Source: Achromobacter pulmonis (lineage in GTDB: Bacteria > Pseudomonadota > Gammaproteobacteria > Burkholderiales > Burkholderiaceae_B). Taken from it: a stretch of DNA of 61,278 nt. Each line of letters starts with the position of its first letter. The stretch's first letter is position 1. The notes beneath the pieces were generated by a model. That model saw nothing but the letters and a program-made list of their open reading frames with translations. It did not search any database and had not been told where the DNA came from. The stretch spans positions 265,909 to 327,186 of the forward strand of contig NZ_POQS01000007.1 in assembly GCF_002885955.2 (NCBI RefSeq). The letters are read 5' to 3'. Both the position numbers and the translations under genes were made by a program. This document shows, piece after piece, positions 53,638-61,278 of the stretch.

Positions 53638-54374
53638 TTGATGGGCATGACCTCAACGCCGCCGCCCGTGCCGCCCGCGTTGCCGCTGGGCGCGCCGGAG
53701 CCGCTTTCGATGGGCGCTTTGGATTCCGTGGTGGGGTTGGACGAGGAACCGCTGTTCGACAGCCGGATCGCTTCCTCGCGGCTGATCGTTTCAAACAGTT
53801 TAACCACCTTGGCCACGCCGCCGACGTCGGCGGCGGCATTGGCTGCGTACTCACCTTCGGTCTGGGTCAGCTTGCCCATCAGGTAGACGACGCTGTGGTC
53901 GGTGGTGACGGCGATGGTGCCCGACGGCACGTACTTGGTGTTGAGCAGGGCGGTCTTGACCTTGGAGGTCAGCCAGGTGTCGTTGGAGCGCACGCTGAAC
54001 GAGGCGATGGGGCCGACCGTCAGCTGGTTGACGACCTGTTTGACGTTTTCCACGCCCTGGGCGATGGCGGTGGCCTGGCTCTTGGCCTCTTCGGAGGGCA
54101 CGTCGCCGGTCAGCAGCAGGTGGCCGCCGTAGGCCATGGCGTTGACGCGGGCGGTTTCGCCCAGCTTCTGCGAGATCTGGCTTTGCGCCTTGAAGGCGAT
54201 GTTCTGGTCCTCGAGCTGGACGCCGGAGGTCCGGCGGTCGGTCACGACGACCGCCGTGGTGGCGGCGGCGCCGCCCACGATCAGCGGCGCGCAGGCCGTC
54301 AGCGACAGGGCGGCGGTGGACAGCGCCGCGGCGAGCATCAGCGGACGGGCAGCGGTACGGACGTCAGAAATCAT
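53634..54374 (-). CDS. dolP: Outer-membrane BON-domain lipoprotein (DolP-like)
   Basis: 246-residue lipoprotein with lipobox LSLTACAP, then two BON domains (about residues 55-125 and 130-200), including ARVNAMAYGGHLLLTGDVPSE and HSVVYLMGKLTQTEGEYAA. The Ser/Gly/Pro-rich C-terminal tail is extra. In E. coli DolP supports outer-membrane integrity and follows diaA, as here. Start MISDVRTA; four-base overlaps with both neighbours indicate one operon. Confidence 0.9.
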   Translation of the reverse strand: MISDVRTAARPLMLAAALSTAALSLTACAPLIVGGAAATTAVVVTDRRTSGVQLEDQNIAFKAQSQISQKLGETARVNAMAYGGHLLLTGDVPSEEAKSQATAIAQGVENVKQVVNQLTVGPIASFSVRSNDTWLTSKVKTALLNTKYVPSGTIAVTTDHSVVYLMGKLTQTEGEYAANAAADVGGVAKVVKLFETISREEAIRLSNSGSSSNPTTESKAPIESGSGAPSGNAGGTGGGVEVMPIK

Positions 54375-54964
54375 TCGGTGTCTCCAAGCAGAAGAGCGTC
54401 TATGCCGTCGCACAGCGCGTGCAGCAGCAGAATATGGACTTCCTGGATGCGCATCGTGCGATCGCTGGGAACACATAGATGGACGTCCATGGGCGTGATG
54501 AGTTCCCCCATGACGCCGCCGCCCTTGCCGGTCAGGGCGAGCACGTGCATTTCACGGGCGCTGGCGGCCTCCATGGCGCGCACCACATTGGGAGAGTTGC
54601 CGCTGGTGGAGATCGCCACCAGCACGTCGCCGGCCTGGCCGAAGGCGTTGACCTGGCGCTCGAACACCTCGTCGAAGCCGTAGTCGTTGCCGACCGCGGT
54701 CAGGATGGAGGTGTCGGTATTGAGCGCGATGCCGGCCAGGGGCAGGCGCTCGCGCTCGAAGCGGCCCACCAGTTCGGCGATGAAGTGCTGCGCGTCGGCG
54801 GCCGAGCCGCCATTGCCGCAAGCCAGAATCTTGCCGTTGTTCGCCAGGGCGCCGAACAGCACGTCCACCGCTATCGCCAGCGGTTCGGCCAGCACGTTCA
54901 TGCTTTGTTCGTAGGCAGCCATGGCGTCGCGAAAGTGCGACGTCATTCGAGAGGTCATGTCCAT
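54371..54964 (-). CDS. diaA: SIS-domain protein, DiaA/GmhA type
   Basis: 197-residue sugar-isomerase-fold protein with CGNGGSAADAQHFIAELVGRF and ISTSGNSPNV, both part of the phosphosugar-binding site. It could be phosphoheptose isomerase or the DnaA-binding regulator DiaA. Position between yraN and dolP, as in E. coli, favours DiaA; conserved sugar-site residues leave GmhA activity possible. Overlaps dolP by four bases. Confidence 0.85.
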   Translation of the reverse strand: MDMTSRMTSHFRDAMAAYEQSMNVLAEPLAIAVDVLFGALANNGKILACGNGGSAADAQHFIAELVGRFERERLPLAGIALNTDTSILTAVGNDYGFDEVFERQVNAFGQAGDVLVAISTSGNSPNVVRAMEAASAREMHVLALTGKGGGVMGELITPMDVHLCVPSDRTMRIQEVHILLLHALCDGIDALLLGDTE

Positions 54965-55042
54965 GGCCGCGATTATCTCACGGTGCCGTACCGCCGTTCT
55001 GTCCAGGCGTAACCGTGGCGGGCGCGGCGTTACGGCCCGGAC

Positions 55043-55522
55043 TCAGTCCAGCGCGAAGGCCGCGCGCAGCCATTCGGCGCGGCCGGCCTCGAAGACCACG
55101 GCGTCGAAGCGGGCCGGCGGCAGCCGGCCGTGCCAGTGGCGGCGCGCCAGTTCGGGCAGCCAGTGGGCGGCGGCGCGTGCCAGCCGGGCCTGTTTTTCGG
55201 CCCCGATGCTGGCCGCGGCGCCGCCGTAGCGGCCGGCCCGGCGCGCGCGGACTTCGACGAACACCAGCGTGTCGCCATCGCGCATGGCCAGGTCGATCTC
55301 GCCGGCTGGGGTGCGCAGGTTGCGCGCCAGCAGCGTCAGGCCGCGGGCCAGCAGCAGGCGCAGGGCGGCGGCCTCGTGGCGGTCGCCGCTGCGCTGGGTG
55401 GGCGAGCGTTGCGGACAAGGGCGCGGGGCCGGCGTGCTTGGCGCGCGCCGGCGGCGTTTGGCGGCGCGGCGGCGCGCGGCCAGGGCCAGTTCGCAGGCCA
55501 GGCGCAAGGTCTCGTCGTTCAT
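55043..55522 (-). CDS. yraN: YraN family (UPF0102) endonuclease-like protein
   Basis: 159-residue protein of the UPF0102 family with the restriction-endonuclease-like core RGLTLLARNLRTPAGEIDLAMRD and TLVFVEVRAR (Asp/Glu and Glu-x-Lys/Arg positions). An extra N-terminal 45 residues are very rich in Arg and Ala (ALAARRRAAKRRRRAP), likely nucleic-acid binding. GGAG six bases before the ATG supports the start. Divergent from rsmI; lpoA, which separates these genes in E. coli, is absent. Confidence 0.87.
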   Translation of the reverse strand: MNDETLRLACELALAARRRAAKRRRRAPSTPAPRPCPQRSPTQRSGDRHEAAALRLLLARGLTLLARNLRTPAGEIDLAMRDGDTLVFVEVRARRAGRYGGAAASIGAEKQARLARAAAHWLPELARRHWHGRLPPARFDAVVFEAGRAEWLRAAFALD

Positions 55523-55588
55523 GGGAGGCTCCGGGGGCATGGGCGGCTGCGGCTACACTGACATGGTTTTCCGTGTCAGTAGGCAGCA

Positions 55589-56524
55589 ATGAATTCAAAT
55601 GTCTCACCCGCGTCCGCCGGCGATGCCTGGTCGCGCGTCGCCGAGCGCGTGACCGAGCAGCATTGGCCGGCCGCGACGCTGTACGTCGTGGCCACGCCGA
55701 TCGGCAATCTGGGCGACCTGGGCCTGCGCGCCTGGCATGCCTTGCAGCGCGCCGACGTGAGCGCCGCCGAGGACACGCGCGCCAGCCGCACGCTGCTGGA
55801 CGCCTGGGGCGTGGCCACGCCGCTCATGGCGGCCCACCGCCACAACGAGGCCGCGGCGGCCCAGGCCATATGCGAGCGGCTGCAGCAGGGCCAGCGCGTG
55901 GCCCTGGTGTCCGACGCCGGCGCGCCGGCGGTCAGCGATCCGGGCGCGCGCATCGTGCGCGCCGTGCGCGAGGCCGGCTTCAAGGTGGTGCCGGTGCCGG
56001 GGCCCAGCGCCGTGATCGCCGCGCTCATGGGCAGCGGCGTCACCACGGACGAAAACCCGGCCTACGCCTTCGCGGGATTCGCGCCGTCCAAGGCGGCGGC
56101 GCGCCAGCGCTGGCTGCGCACCTGGTGCGCCCTGCCGGCGCCGGTGGTGATGTTCGAGTCGCCGCACCGCCTCGCGGCGACGCTGGCCGACCTGCTGGAA
56201 GTCTGCGGGCCGCAGCGCCGCCTGACCGTGGCGCGCGAACTGACCAAGCGCTTCGAGGAAATCGCCACCTTCGCGCTGGAAGCGGGCGCGGCCTGGCTGG
56301 CCGCCGACGCCCATCGCGAGCAGGGCGAATTCGTGCTGATCGTGCACGCCGACGAAACACAGCCCGAGCAGGACGAGGCCGACCCGCGCACCGACGTGCT
56401 GCTCGACGCCCTGCTGGAATCGCTGTCGCTGCGCGACGCCGCCCGCGTCGCGGCCAAGGTCTCGGGCCTGCCGCGCGACGTGCTGTACAACCGGGCGCTG
56501 GCCCGCAAGAAATCATCGGAATAA
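55589..56524 (+). CDS. rsmI: 16S rRNA (cytidine-1402-2'-O)-methyltransferase RsmI
   Basis: 311-residue SAM-dependent methyltransferase that 2'-O-methylates C1402 of 16S rRNA. Tetrapyrrole-methylase fold motifs YVVATPIGNLGDLGLRAWHAL, AAEDTRASRTLL, LVSDAGAPAVSDPGARIV and PGPSAVIAALMGSG are present, and GFAPSKAAARQRWL and MFESPHRL follow. Full length. Three bases before ogt. Confidence 0.96.
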   Translation: MNSNVSPASAGDAWSRVAERVTEQHWPAATLYVVATPIGNLGDLGLRAWHALQRADVSAAEDTRASRTLLDAWGVATPLMAAHRHNEAAAAQAICERLQQGQRVALVSDAGAPAVSDPGARIVRAVREAGFKVVPVPGPSAVIAALMGSGVTTDENPAYAFAGFAPSKAAARQRWLRTWCALPAPVVMFESPHRLAATLADLLEVCGPQRRLTVARELTKRFEEIATFALEAGAAWLAADAHREQGEFVLIVHADETQPEQDEADPRTDVLLDALLESLSLRDAARVAAKVSGLPRDVLYNRALARKKSSE

Positions 56525-56527
56525 GCC

Positions 56528-57109
56528 ATGACGTACCCGACCGTGGTGTCCAGGCCCGCCGATTCCGGCGAACGGCTCACCTACCGCGACATCCCCACGC
56601 CGCTGGGCGACATGCGCCTGGTCGCCAGCGCCAAGGGCCTGCGCGGCGCCTGGTTCACCGACCAGGACCTGCTGCCTTCGGCCGAGGGCTGGCTGTTGAC
56701 GCATTCCGATCCCATCCTGGAGCAGGCCCGCCGCGAACTGGACGAGTGGTTCGCCAGCCGCCGCCGCGGATTCGAGGTGCCGCTGGACCCCGTGGGCACG
56801 GCTTTCCAGCACCAGGTCTGGCAGGCCCTGTGCGATCTGGAGTTCGGCGTGCTGGCCAGCTACGGCGAACTGGCGCGCCGGGTCGGCCGGCCCAAGGGGG
56901 CGCAGGCGGTGGGCGGGGCGGTCGGGCGCAATCCGGTCAGCATCATCATTCCGTGCCACCGCGTGATCGGGGCGGATACCTCGCTGACAGGCTTCGGCGG
57001 CGGCTTGCCGCGCAAGCAGGCGCTGCTGGCGCACGAGGGCAACCTGTACCGCAGCCGCAATGCGCGCGCGCGCCGCGTCTGCGACGGGCAGGCGGAACTG
57101 CCCTGGTAG
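56528..57109 (+). CDS. ogt: Methylated-DNA-[protein]-cysteine S-methyltransferase
   Basis: 193-residue suicide repair protein that removes O6-alkyl groups from guanine. Active-site PCHRVIG is preceded by VGRNPVSIII and the helix-turn-helix YGELARRVGRPKGAQAVGGA. The N-terminal domain shows the Ogt-type pattern with no Ada regulatory domain. Adjacent to rsmI with a three-base gap, so probably co-transcribed. Confidence 0.94.
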   Translation: MTYPTVVSRPADSGERLTYRDIPTPLGDMRLVASAKGLRGAWFTDQDLLPSAEGWLLTHSDPILEQARRELDEWFASRRRGFEVPLDPVGTAFQHQVWQALCDLEFGVLASYGELARRVGRPKGAQAVGGAVGRNPVSIIIPCHRVIGADTSLTGFGGGLPRKQALLAHEGNLYRSRNARARRVCDGQAELPW

Positions 57110-57122
57110 CGCTGCGGCCGGG

Positions 57123-58079
57123 TTATTGCGCGGCGATGCTGGGCAGGATGCCGATGCGCTCGGACACCAGCTGCACGGCGTCCAGCGCGCTCTGGCGGTC
57201 GGGGTAGGGCCCGATCTTGACCCGATAGAGATTGTTCGACTGTTCCATCAGGGCCGGCGGCGCGCCGGCCGTGCCCAGCTGCGTGTTGATGCGGCTGACC
57301 AGCGATTGGGCGTTGGCCGGCTGGCTGAACGCGCCCACCTGCAGATAGACATTGCCCAGGCCCGCGGCCGGCGCCTGGCGCACCGGCGCGGAGCCGGGCG
57401 CGGGCGCCGTCAGCGGCTGGGCCGTGAGCGGCGCGGGGGCGGCGGCGATGGGCGAGGGCACCGGCATCGAGCCGGTGGCGGATTCGGGTTCCGGGGCGGC
57501 GGCCGGCGCGCCCTGCGAGGCCAGGCGCCGGATCTCGTCGGGCGGGATGGCCTCGACGACCACCTGCCCGCTGCCGGGGCCGACGATGCCCAGCTTGTGC
57601 GCGGCGGCGTAGGACAGGTCCATGATGCGGTCGCTATGGAACGGGCCGCGGTCATTGACGCGGACCACGACGGTCTTACCGTTGACCATGCTGGTCACGC
57701 GCGCGTAGCTGGGCAGCGGCAGCGTGGTGTGGGCGGCGGTCATGGCGTACATGTCGTAGGTTTCGCCGATGGACGTGGAATTGCCGTGGAACTTCTTGCC
57801 GTACCACGAGGCGATGCCGCGCTTTTTATAGGGCTGGCCGCTGGTGTCCGGCACGTAGCGCTGGCCGAACACCACGTAGGGCCGGTTCGCGCCGCTGGCG
57901 TAGGGTTCGATTTTGGGCACCGCGTCGGGGATCTGGTCCAGGTTCGAGGGCGGATTCGCGTCCGGCCCGTCGTCCTTGTAGTAGCCGCCCTTCTTGCGTC
58001 CGCCGGTGGAGGAACAGGCGGCCACGGCGAAGGCCAGCAACAGCGTCAGGATCAGGCGCAGCGGTCGGGACAGGGTCAT
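57123..58079 (-). CDS. rlpA: Septal-ring lytic transglycosylase lipoprotein RlpA
   Basis: 318-residue outer-membrane lipoprotein with lipobox AFAVAACSS, a double-psi beta-barrel domain (GIASWYGKKFHGNSTSIGE, VRVNDRGPFHSDRIMDLS) at about residues 85-175, a Pro/Ala-rich linker, and a C-terminal SPOR domain (VYLQVGAFSQPANAQSL) that binds denuded glycan at the septum. Overlaps the rapZ stop by four bases, so the two are coupled. Confidence 0.93.
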   Translation of the reverse strand: MTLSRPLRLILTLLLAFAVAACSSTGGRKKGGYYKDDGPDANPPSNLDQIPDAVPKIEPYASGANRPYVVFGQRYVPDTSGQPYKKRGIASWYGKKFHGNSTSIGETYDMYAMTAAHTTLPLPSYARVTSMVNGKTVVVRVNDRGPFHSDRIMDLSYAAAHKLGIVGPGSGQVVVEAIPPDEIRRLASQGAPAAAPEPESATGSMPVPSPIAAAPAPLTAQPLTAPAPGSAPVRQAPAAGLGNVYLQVGAFSQPANAQSLVSRINTQLGTAGAPPALMEQSNNLYRVKIGPYPDRQSALDAVQLVSERIGILPSIAAQ

Positions 58080-58954
58080 GCGGATTCGTCGGGCAGTTGG
58101 GTGCGGTGGCGCACCAGCAGCGGGTCGTGATCGGCGAAGCGCAGCGCCAGCTGCTCGACCACATAGACCGAACGGTGCTGGCCGCCGGTGCAGCCGATGG
58201 CGACGGTGAGGTAGTTGCGGGTGTCCTGCGTGTATTGCGGCAGCCAGCGGTTCAGGAAACCGGCGATGTCGTCGATCATCTGCCCGACCTGGTCGAAGCC
58301 TGCCAGCCACGCGGCCACGGGTTCGTCGCGGCCGGTCAGGGGGCGCAGGTTGCGGTCGTAATAGGGATTGGGCAGGCAGCGCACGTCGAACACCAGGTCG
58401 GCGTCGCGCGGCACGCCGCGCTTGTAGGCGAAGGATTCGAACGTCAGCACCAGCGGCGCGCGGTCGGCGTGGATCAGGTCGCGGATCCAGACCCGCAGCT
58501 GCCCCGGCGTCAGGTCCGAGGTGTCGATGACGTGTTCCTGTTCGCGCAGCGGGGCCAGCAGTTCGCGCTCCAGCGCGATGCAGTCGGTCAGCGAGGGCGC
58601 GGTGCCGCCGCGCTGCAGGCGGTCGGTGAGCGGATGGCGGCGGCGGGATTCGGAATAGCGCTGCACCAGCGTGGCGGTGCTGGCGTCCAGGAAGACCACG
58701 CGCAGGCTGGTGCCCATGGCGCGCAGCGCGGTGACCACGTCCGGCAGCTCGGCCAGTTCGCCGGGCGAGCGCACGTCGATGGCGACGGCCACGCGCTCCA
58801 GGCCCTCGTCGCGGGCGTTGGCGATGAACTCGGTCAGGAACCGCACCGGCAGGTTGTCGACGCAGGTATAGCTGGCATCCTCGAGCATGCGCAGGGCGAC
58901 GGACTTGCCGGAGCCTGAGATGCCGGTGACTAGGACGACTTTCAACATGGACAT
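58076..58954 (-). CDS. rapZ: RNase adapter / nucleotide-binding protein RapZ
   Basis: 292-residue P-loop protein. Walker A GISGSGKSVALRMLED near the N-terminus, RLVLTFESFAYKRGVPRDADLVFDVR-type segment (PLVLTFESFAYKRG) and the C-terminal TVAIGCTGGQHRSVYVVEQL, which forms the GlcN6P/RNA-binding domain. In gammaproteobacteria it targets the GlmZ RNA; here its RNA partner is unknown. No strong ribosome site; start at MSMLK is the best fit. Confidence 0.93.
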   Translation of the reverse strand: MSMLKVVLVTGISGSGKSVALRMLEDASYTCVDNLPVRFLTEFIANARDEGLERVAVAIDVRSPGELAELPDVVTALRAMGTSLRVVFLDASTATLVQRYSESRRRHPLTDRLQRGGTAPSLTDCIALERELLAPLREQEHVIDTSDLTPGQLRVWIRDLIHADRAPLVLTFESFAYKRGVPRDADLVFDVRCLPNPYYDRNLRPLTGRDEPVAAWLAGFDQVGQMIDDIAGFLNRWLPQYTQDTRNYLTVAIGCTGGQHRSVYVVEQLALRFADHDPLLVRHRTQLPDESA

Positions 58955-59142
58955 GATTGTGGCACGCTTTTCCAGGGCGATGCGGCAAGGCGGCATCTGA
59001 TATGGCCGTAAACTCGAAATCTGATCTGTACCTTTTTTGCGCCGGTGGCGTAAAGTTGGCCGGCATCAGACAGACTTCATCGACAGATTTCACATACGCG
59101 CCCCGCCGTCATGCGCTTCGGGGGGATTGGAATTCGACATAG
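58955..59142. other. Divergent gap rapZ / cytochrome c
   Basis: The 188 bases hold promoters for both flanking genes. The section 59000-59105 is AT-richer. At 59113-59125 GCGCTTCGGGGGG matches the end of the GC-rich repeat family but only over 13 bases. No RNA or small gene recognised. Confidence 0.4.
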
Positions 59143-59877
59143 ATGTTAGCCTTCATTTCCTTTCGTAGTGTTTCACTGCCGCGGTTTTGGGCAATTCCGA
59201 TCCTCGCCGCCGCTTTTGCGGCCACGCCAGCCCAGGCCCAGGAGACCCTGCGCCCGGACACCATGGCGGCGCGCGTGGCGGCCTGTACGGCCTGCCACGG
59301 CGAGCAGGGCCGCGCCGGCGCCGACGGCTACTATCCGCGCCTGGCCGGCAAGCCCCAGGACTATCTGTACCACCAGCTGCTGAATTTCCGCGACGACCGG
59401 CGCCAGTATCGGCCCATGACGCACCTGCTCACCGGGTTGCCGGACGAATACCTGCGTGAAATGGCGGCGTATTTCGCCGGGCAGCACGTGCCGTATCCGC
59501 CGCCGGCCCGCCCCGAGGTGTCCGCCGCCACGCTGGAGGCCGGCCGCAAGCTGGCGCTCGACGGCGACGCGGCGCGCGGGCTGCCCGCCTGCGCGGCCTG
59601 TCACGGCGCCGCGCTGGGCGGCGTGCTGCCGGCCATCCCGGGCCTGCTCGGCCTGCCGCGCGACTACATCGGCTCTCAGATCGGCGGCTGGAAGAACGGC
59701 CTGCGCCGCGCCGCCGAGCCGGACTGCATGGCCGACGTCGCCGCCAAGCTCACCCCCGCCGACATCGGCGCGCTGGCCGCGTGGCTGTCGTCGCGGCCCG
59801 TGGTCGAACCTTATGCTCCCGAGCCCGCGGGCTCGCTGCGCCTGCCGGCCGAATGCGGCAGCCAGGCGCAACGCTAG
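59143..59877 (+). CDS. Diheme c-type cytochrome (cytochrome c4/c553-like)
   Basis: 244-residue periplasmic protein with signal peptide (ATPAQA-QETL) and two haem sites, ACTACHGEQGRAG and ACAACHGAALGG. Axial methionine candidates are YRPMTH and CMADV. Two class-I cytochrome domains in tandem as in cytochrome c4. Ten bases before the triheme cytochrome gene, so they likely form one electron-transfer unit. Electron donor unknown. Confidence 0.9.
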   Translation: MLAFISFRSVSLPRFWAIPILAAAFAATPAQAQETLRPDTMAARVAACTACHGEQGRAGADGYYPRLAGKPQDYLYHQLLNFRDDRRQYRPMTHLLTGLPDEYLREMAAYFAGQHVPYPPPARPEVSAATLEAGRKLALDGDAARGLPACAACHGAALGGVLPAIPGLLGLPRDYIGSQIGGWKNGLRRAAEPDCMADVAAKLTPADIGALAAWLSSRPVVEPYAPEPAGSLRLPAECGSQAQR

Positions 59878-59886
59878 GGAGCCGCG

Positions 59887-61170
59887 ATGAAACTCATGAA
59901 GAAGGTCCTGTGGGTCCTGTTGCTGGCGCTGGTCGTGGCGGCCGGCGGCCTTTACTGGGCGGGCACGCGCGACGACGCCAGCACCGGCCCGGCGGCCGCC
60001 GCGCAGGACGCGGCCACGCTGGTCGAGCGCGGCCGCTACCTGGCGCAGGCCGGCAACTGCATGGCCTGCCACACCAGCCGCGGCGGCCAGCCGCTGGCTG
60101 GCGGCACGCCCATCCCGACGCCGTTCGGCACGGTGTACGGCCCCAACATCACGCCCGACGAACAGACCGGCATCGGCGCCTGGACGGCCGACGATTTCTG
60201 GCAGGCGCTGCACAACGGCAAATCGCGCGACGGCACGCTGCTCTATCCCGCGTTCCCGTACACCGAGTACACGCGCATCACGCGCGCGGACGCCGACGCG
60301 TTGTACGCCTACCTGCGCAGCGTGCCGCCGGTCAGCCGCGCGAACCGGCCGCCCGAGCTCGAATTCCCGTACGACCAGCGCGCCCTGCTGGCCGCCTGGC
60401 GCGCGCTGTACTTCAAGCCCGGGGTGATGGAGCCCGACGCCGGCCAGTCGCTGCAATGGAACCGCGGCCGCTATCTGGTCGAAGGGCTGGGGCATTGCGC
60501 CGCCTGCCATACGCCGCGCAACAGCATGGGCGCGCTGCGTTCGGAGCAGCCGCTGGGCGGCGGCGTGATTCCGGTGCTGGACTGGTACGCGCCGCCGCTC
60601 ACGAATGACATGCAGACCGGCATGGGGCGCTGGTCGGCCGAGGACATCGCCATGCTGCTCAAGACCGGCGTGTCGCGGCATTCCAGCGTCAGCGGGCCGA
60701 TGGCCGAGGTGGTGCTGGGCAGCACGCAGCACCTGAGCGACGACGACGCGCTGGCCATCGGCGTCTACCTCAAGTCGCTGCCGGCCGCGCCGGCCGCGGC
60801 GCAGCCGCCCAAGGCGCCGGTGTCGCCGGCGGCGATGGAACTGGGCGGCAAGCTCTACCAGCAGCAATGCGTGCAATGCCACCAGGCCGAAGGCCAGGGC
60901 AGCGGCACGGCCTGGCCGGCGCTGGCCGGCAATCCCACGGTGACCGCGCCGTCGCCCGTCAACGCGATCCGCATGGTGCTGGACGGCGGCTACGCGCCCG
61001 CCACGGCGGCCAACCCGCGGCCCCACGGCATGCCGCCGTTCGGGCAATTGCTGAACGACAGCGATGTCGCCATGCTGGTGTCGTACATCCGCAATAGCTG
61101 GGGCAACGAGGCCGGGGGCGTGACGCCGCTGGAGGTCAAGCGGGCGCGCGCGGCGTCTACGCGGAATTAG
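59887..61170 (+). CDS. Membrane-anchored triheme cytochrome c (alcohol/gluconate-dehydrogenase cytochrome-subunit type)
   Basis: 427 residues with an N-terminal membrane helix (VLWVLLLALVVAAGGLYWAG) and three CxxCH sites: CMACH, CAACH and CVQCH. The layout (AGNCMACHTSRGGQPLAGG, PNITPDEQTGIG, WNRGRYLVEGLGHCAACHTPRN) matches the cytochrome subunit of PQQ- or flavin-dependent alcohol, aldehyde or gluconate dehydrogenases, which pass electrons to quinone. No catalytic dehydrogenase is found in the window beside it. A repeat element follows. Confidence 0.9.
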   Translation: MKLMKKVLWVLLLALVVAAGGLYWAGTRDDASTGPAAAAQDAATLVERGRYLAQAGNCMACHTSRGGQPLAGGTPIPTPFGTVYGPNITPDEQTGIGAWTADDFWQALHNGKSRDGTLLYPAFPYTEYTRITRADADALYAYLRSVPPVSRANRPPELEFPYDQRALLAAWRALYFKPGVMEPDAGQSLQWNRGRYLVEGLGHCAACHTPRNSMGALRSEQPLGGGVIPVLDWYAPPLTNDMQTGMGRWSAEDIAMLLKTGVSRHSSVSGPMAEVVLGSTQHLSDDDALAIGVYLKSLPAAPAAAQPPKAPVSPAAMELGGKLYQQQCVQCHQAEGQGSGTAWPALAGNPTVTAPSPVNAIRMVLDGGYAPATAANPRPHGMPPFGQLLNDSDVAMLVSYIRNSWGNEAGGVTPLEVKRARAASTRN

Positions 61171-61182
61171 GGGGTGGCGTTG

Positions 61183-61278
61183 CCTGATGGGTTTCGCGCG
61201 TCCGGCGCTTGATTTCTTATGTCGAATATCTCGCGCGGCACCCATCCTACGAGTTGCATCGCAGGATGGGTGCAGCGC
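61183..61278. repeat. 90-bp inverted-repeat element, copy 2 (runs to the window end)
   Basis: Bases 61183-61251 match 23222-23290 along the whole length with scattered substitutions, including the shared core TTTCTTATGT and CACCCATCCTACG. Its right part differs: GCACCCATCCT and AGGATGGGTGC form an 11-bp stem, ending near the window edge. It lies 12 bases after the triheme cytochrome stop codon and may act as its terminator. Confidence 0.75.

Noticed and set aside
59113..59125. Fourth copy of the GC-rich repeat
   Set aside because: Only 13 bases match; no paired stem, so chance or a tiny remnant cannot be told apart.

Overview
The window is one high-GC stretch (roughly two thirds G+C) of a betaproteobacterial chromosome, most like Bordetella/Achromobacter (Alcaligenaceae). 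The assignment rests on protein character, the number of branched-chain-type (Liv) ABC transporters, the slmA-nucleotidase-argB and rsmI/yraN-diaA-dolP orders, and dispersed GC-rich intergenic repeats. No rRNA, tRNA, prophage, transposase or CRISPR array was seen. Almost all sequence is coding; because of the GC content nearly every gene is shadowed by spurious antisense frames.

Layout. 1-5183: an RhlE-like DEAD-box helicase with a repetitive RGG-type tail (cut by the left edge), uracil-DNA glycosylase, TenA, a DUF488 protein and NhaA, all on the minus strand. 5489-9418: an unknown small protein overlapping a family-4 glycosyltransferase, then HIT, GNAT and polyphosphate:AMP phosphotransferase genes. 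9487-13757: a reactive-sulfur module (persulfide-dioxygenase-like hydrolase, the BigR repressor, two half-size YeeE transporters, SQR-like flavoprotein, TSUP permease) driven by two interleaved divergent promoters. 13748-22351 and 23326-28133: two complete Liv-type ABC importers. The first carries two acyl-CoA-ligase-type genes and probably imports and activates an aromatic or other organic acid; a Crp/Fnr-family regulator and a 90-bp inverted-repeat element lie between them.

28377-35152: LysR regulators, the LysE/ArgP exporter-regulator pair, a PCu(A)C copper chaperone, NADP-type glutamate dehydrogenase with an unusual palindrome-rich upstream region, and a second LysE-family exporter with a divergent LysR gene. 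35134-40915: exonuclease III, pyrE, a VapC-type toxin-antitoxin pair lodged against the 3' end of pyrE, and gatCAB. 41143-46794: the rod-shape operon mreBCD-mrdA-rodA. 46875-49448: a DASS anion transporter plus an Ldh_2-family dehydrogenase, preceded by a perfect FNR-type site and a leader hairpin.

49647-61278: slmA, a pyrimidine 5'-nucleotidase, argB, a MetQ-like binding protein, a TlpA thioredoxin, the envelope genes dolP-diaA-yraN with divergent rsmI, ogt, rlpA-rapZ, and a pair of multihaem cytochromes c.

Most genes are ordinary core or accessory genes of this group. The points most worth following are regulatory: the interleaved blh/bigR promoters with an operator and an FNR-type box, the FNR box and hairpin before the DASS operon, a three-copy repeat whose stems are conserved while loops vary (with one compensatory base-pair change), and the palindrome cluster upstream of gdhA. 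I found no convincing wholly new multi-gene system.
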